A DNA stretch of 64,000 nt, taken from the NCBI GenBank assembly GCA_963576725.1, contig OY755237.1, positions 51,650,253 to 51,714,252 of the forward strand, written 5' to 3'. The DNA comes from Azorinus chamasolen. Lineage: Eukaryota; Mollusca; Bivalvia; Cardiida; Solecurtidae. The notes below the pieces were generated by a model. The model made no database searches. It was not told the origin of the DNA and was given only the letters and a program-made list of their open reading frames with translations. Both the position numbers and the translations under genes were made by a program. Positions 63,540 through 64,000 of this stretch are shown one piece after another. Every line of letters starts with the position of its first letter. Positions within the stretch are counted from its first letter, which is position 1.

Positions 63540-63805
63540 ACCATATCCCTTACCTGATGAATATTCATGTAAGAAATAATGAAATCATAAATATTTATTA
63601 GCAAATTTTTTATAATGGCATATAAACACAAGACTTTTTGGCCAGGGCAGAAACTGTAGAAGCAACATCTTTATGATTCTGTGAGCAAACAGAGCAGACC
63701 CTAAATGAAACAGTAGACTCTGATCAGATGGCTCCTACAGGAGCTGTCTGATCTGGGTCTACTCTATTTCCAAAGTGTGAAAAAGATTCTCTTTCAGGTG
63801 AAGTG
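63540..63805. mobile_element. Family A MITE
   Basis: It runs from CTGATGAATATTCATGTAAG through GGCCAGGGCAGAAACTGTAG and the tip TGGCTCCTACAGGAGCTGTC to TTCTCTTTCAGGTGAAGTG. CAGACCCTAAATGAAACAG/CAGTAGACTCTGATCAG shows a small internal duplication. Confidence 0.72.
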
Positions 63806-63946
63806 TAAAACAACATTGTGTCCTCCAGTTGTCAAAGTTGATTTTCTTTCATTTCTTTTAAAAAATATGGTCATAGTGTCAAACAATTTGGATCCTGATG
63901 AAATATGGAGTCGCTAATCATCTCATCAATATCCATGCTTATAACC

Positions 63947-64000
63947 GGCCACGTGGCTTAGTGGTAGAGCGTCCGCCTGCGGTGCGGAAGGTCGTGGGTT
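63947..64000 (+). tRNA. tRNA-like sequence cut by the window edge, possibly a SINE head
   Basis: GGCCACG could be the acceptor 5' strand. TGGCTTAGTGG fits the polymerase III A box, with D stem GCTT/GAGC. The stem TCCGC/GCGGA encloses the loop CTGCGGT, giving anticodon GCG (Arg). The T arm starts GTGGGTT and is cut off. Arg-GCG is rare in animals, and tRNA-derived SINEs begin this way, so a SINE is at least as likely as a true tRNA gene. Confidence 0.5.

Overview
This window is animal nuclear DNA, most likely from a bivalve mollusc. The reasons are spliced genes with GT-AG introns, a very high load of dispersed repeats, repeats with tandem cores resembling the pearl-type elements described in bivalves, and the element mix (DIRS, Penelope-like, mariner, jockey/CR1-like LINE). 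The species cannot be named from the sequence. Nothing bacterial was seen.

Two host genes occupy the two halves and are divergently transcribed. On the minus strand a sulfotransferase (SULT fold) runs from about 25644 to beyond the left edge. Five exons were found (25104-25644, 18919-19130, 15471-15600, 11612-11706, 2190-2373) with matching splice phases; the last coding exon is off-window. Its N-terminus has a basic, acid-free leader and a transmembrane segment, which cytosolic SULTs lack. On the plus strand an AFG1-like mitochondrial P-loop ATPase (AFG1L/LACE1 family) has nine exons between 40915 and 63463. Its first exon and C-terminal exons were not found. Both genes therefore look mitochondrial by homology or by leader sequence, but this is inference.

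The rest is mobile and repeated DNA. SULT intron 4 holds a 57/62-bp minisatellite of about 60 units, split by a nearly intact DIRS-type tyrosine-recombinase retrotransposon (2865-7557). SULT intron 3 holds a tandem array made from the beginning of its own exon 3, including the splice acceptor. SULT introns 1 and 2 hold tandem arrays rich in nuclear-receptor half-sites. Between the genes lie a Penelope-like element split by a nested 2.9-kb repeat, a mariner with intact ends, and a 4.2-kb inverted duplication. The AFG1L introns are filled with tandem-core repeats, a pogo/Tigger-like element and LINE remains.

Two families of short palindromic elements are scattered throughout, called here A and B. 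Both end in CCCTTT next to TTAA, which points to piggyBac-type mobilisation, and both have a central hairpin with the same apex. Several minisatellites grew out of copies of family A. Repeat boundaries below are read by eye and are approximate to a few bases unless a target duplication is stated.
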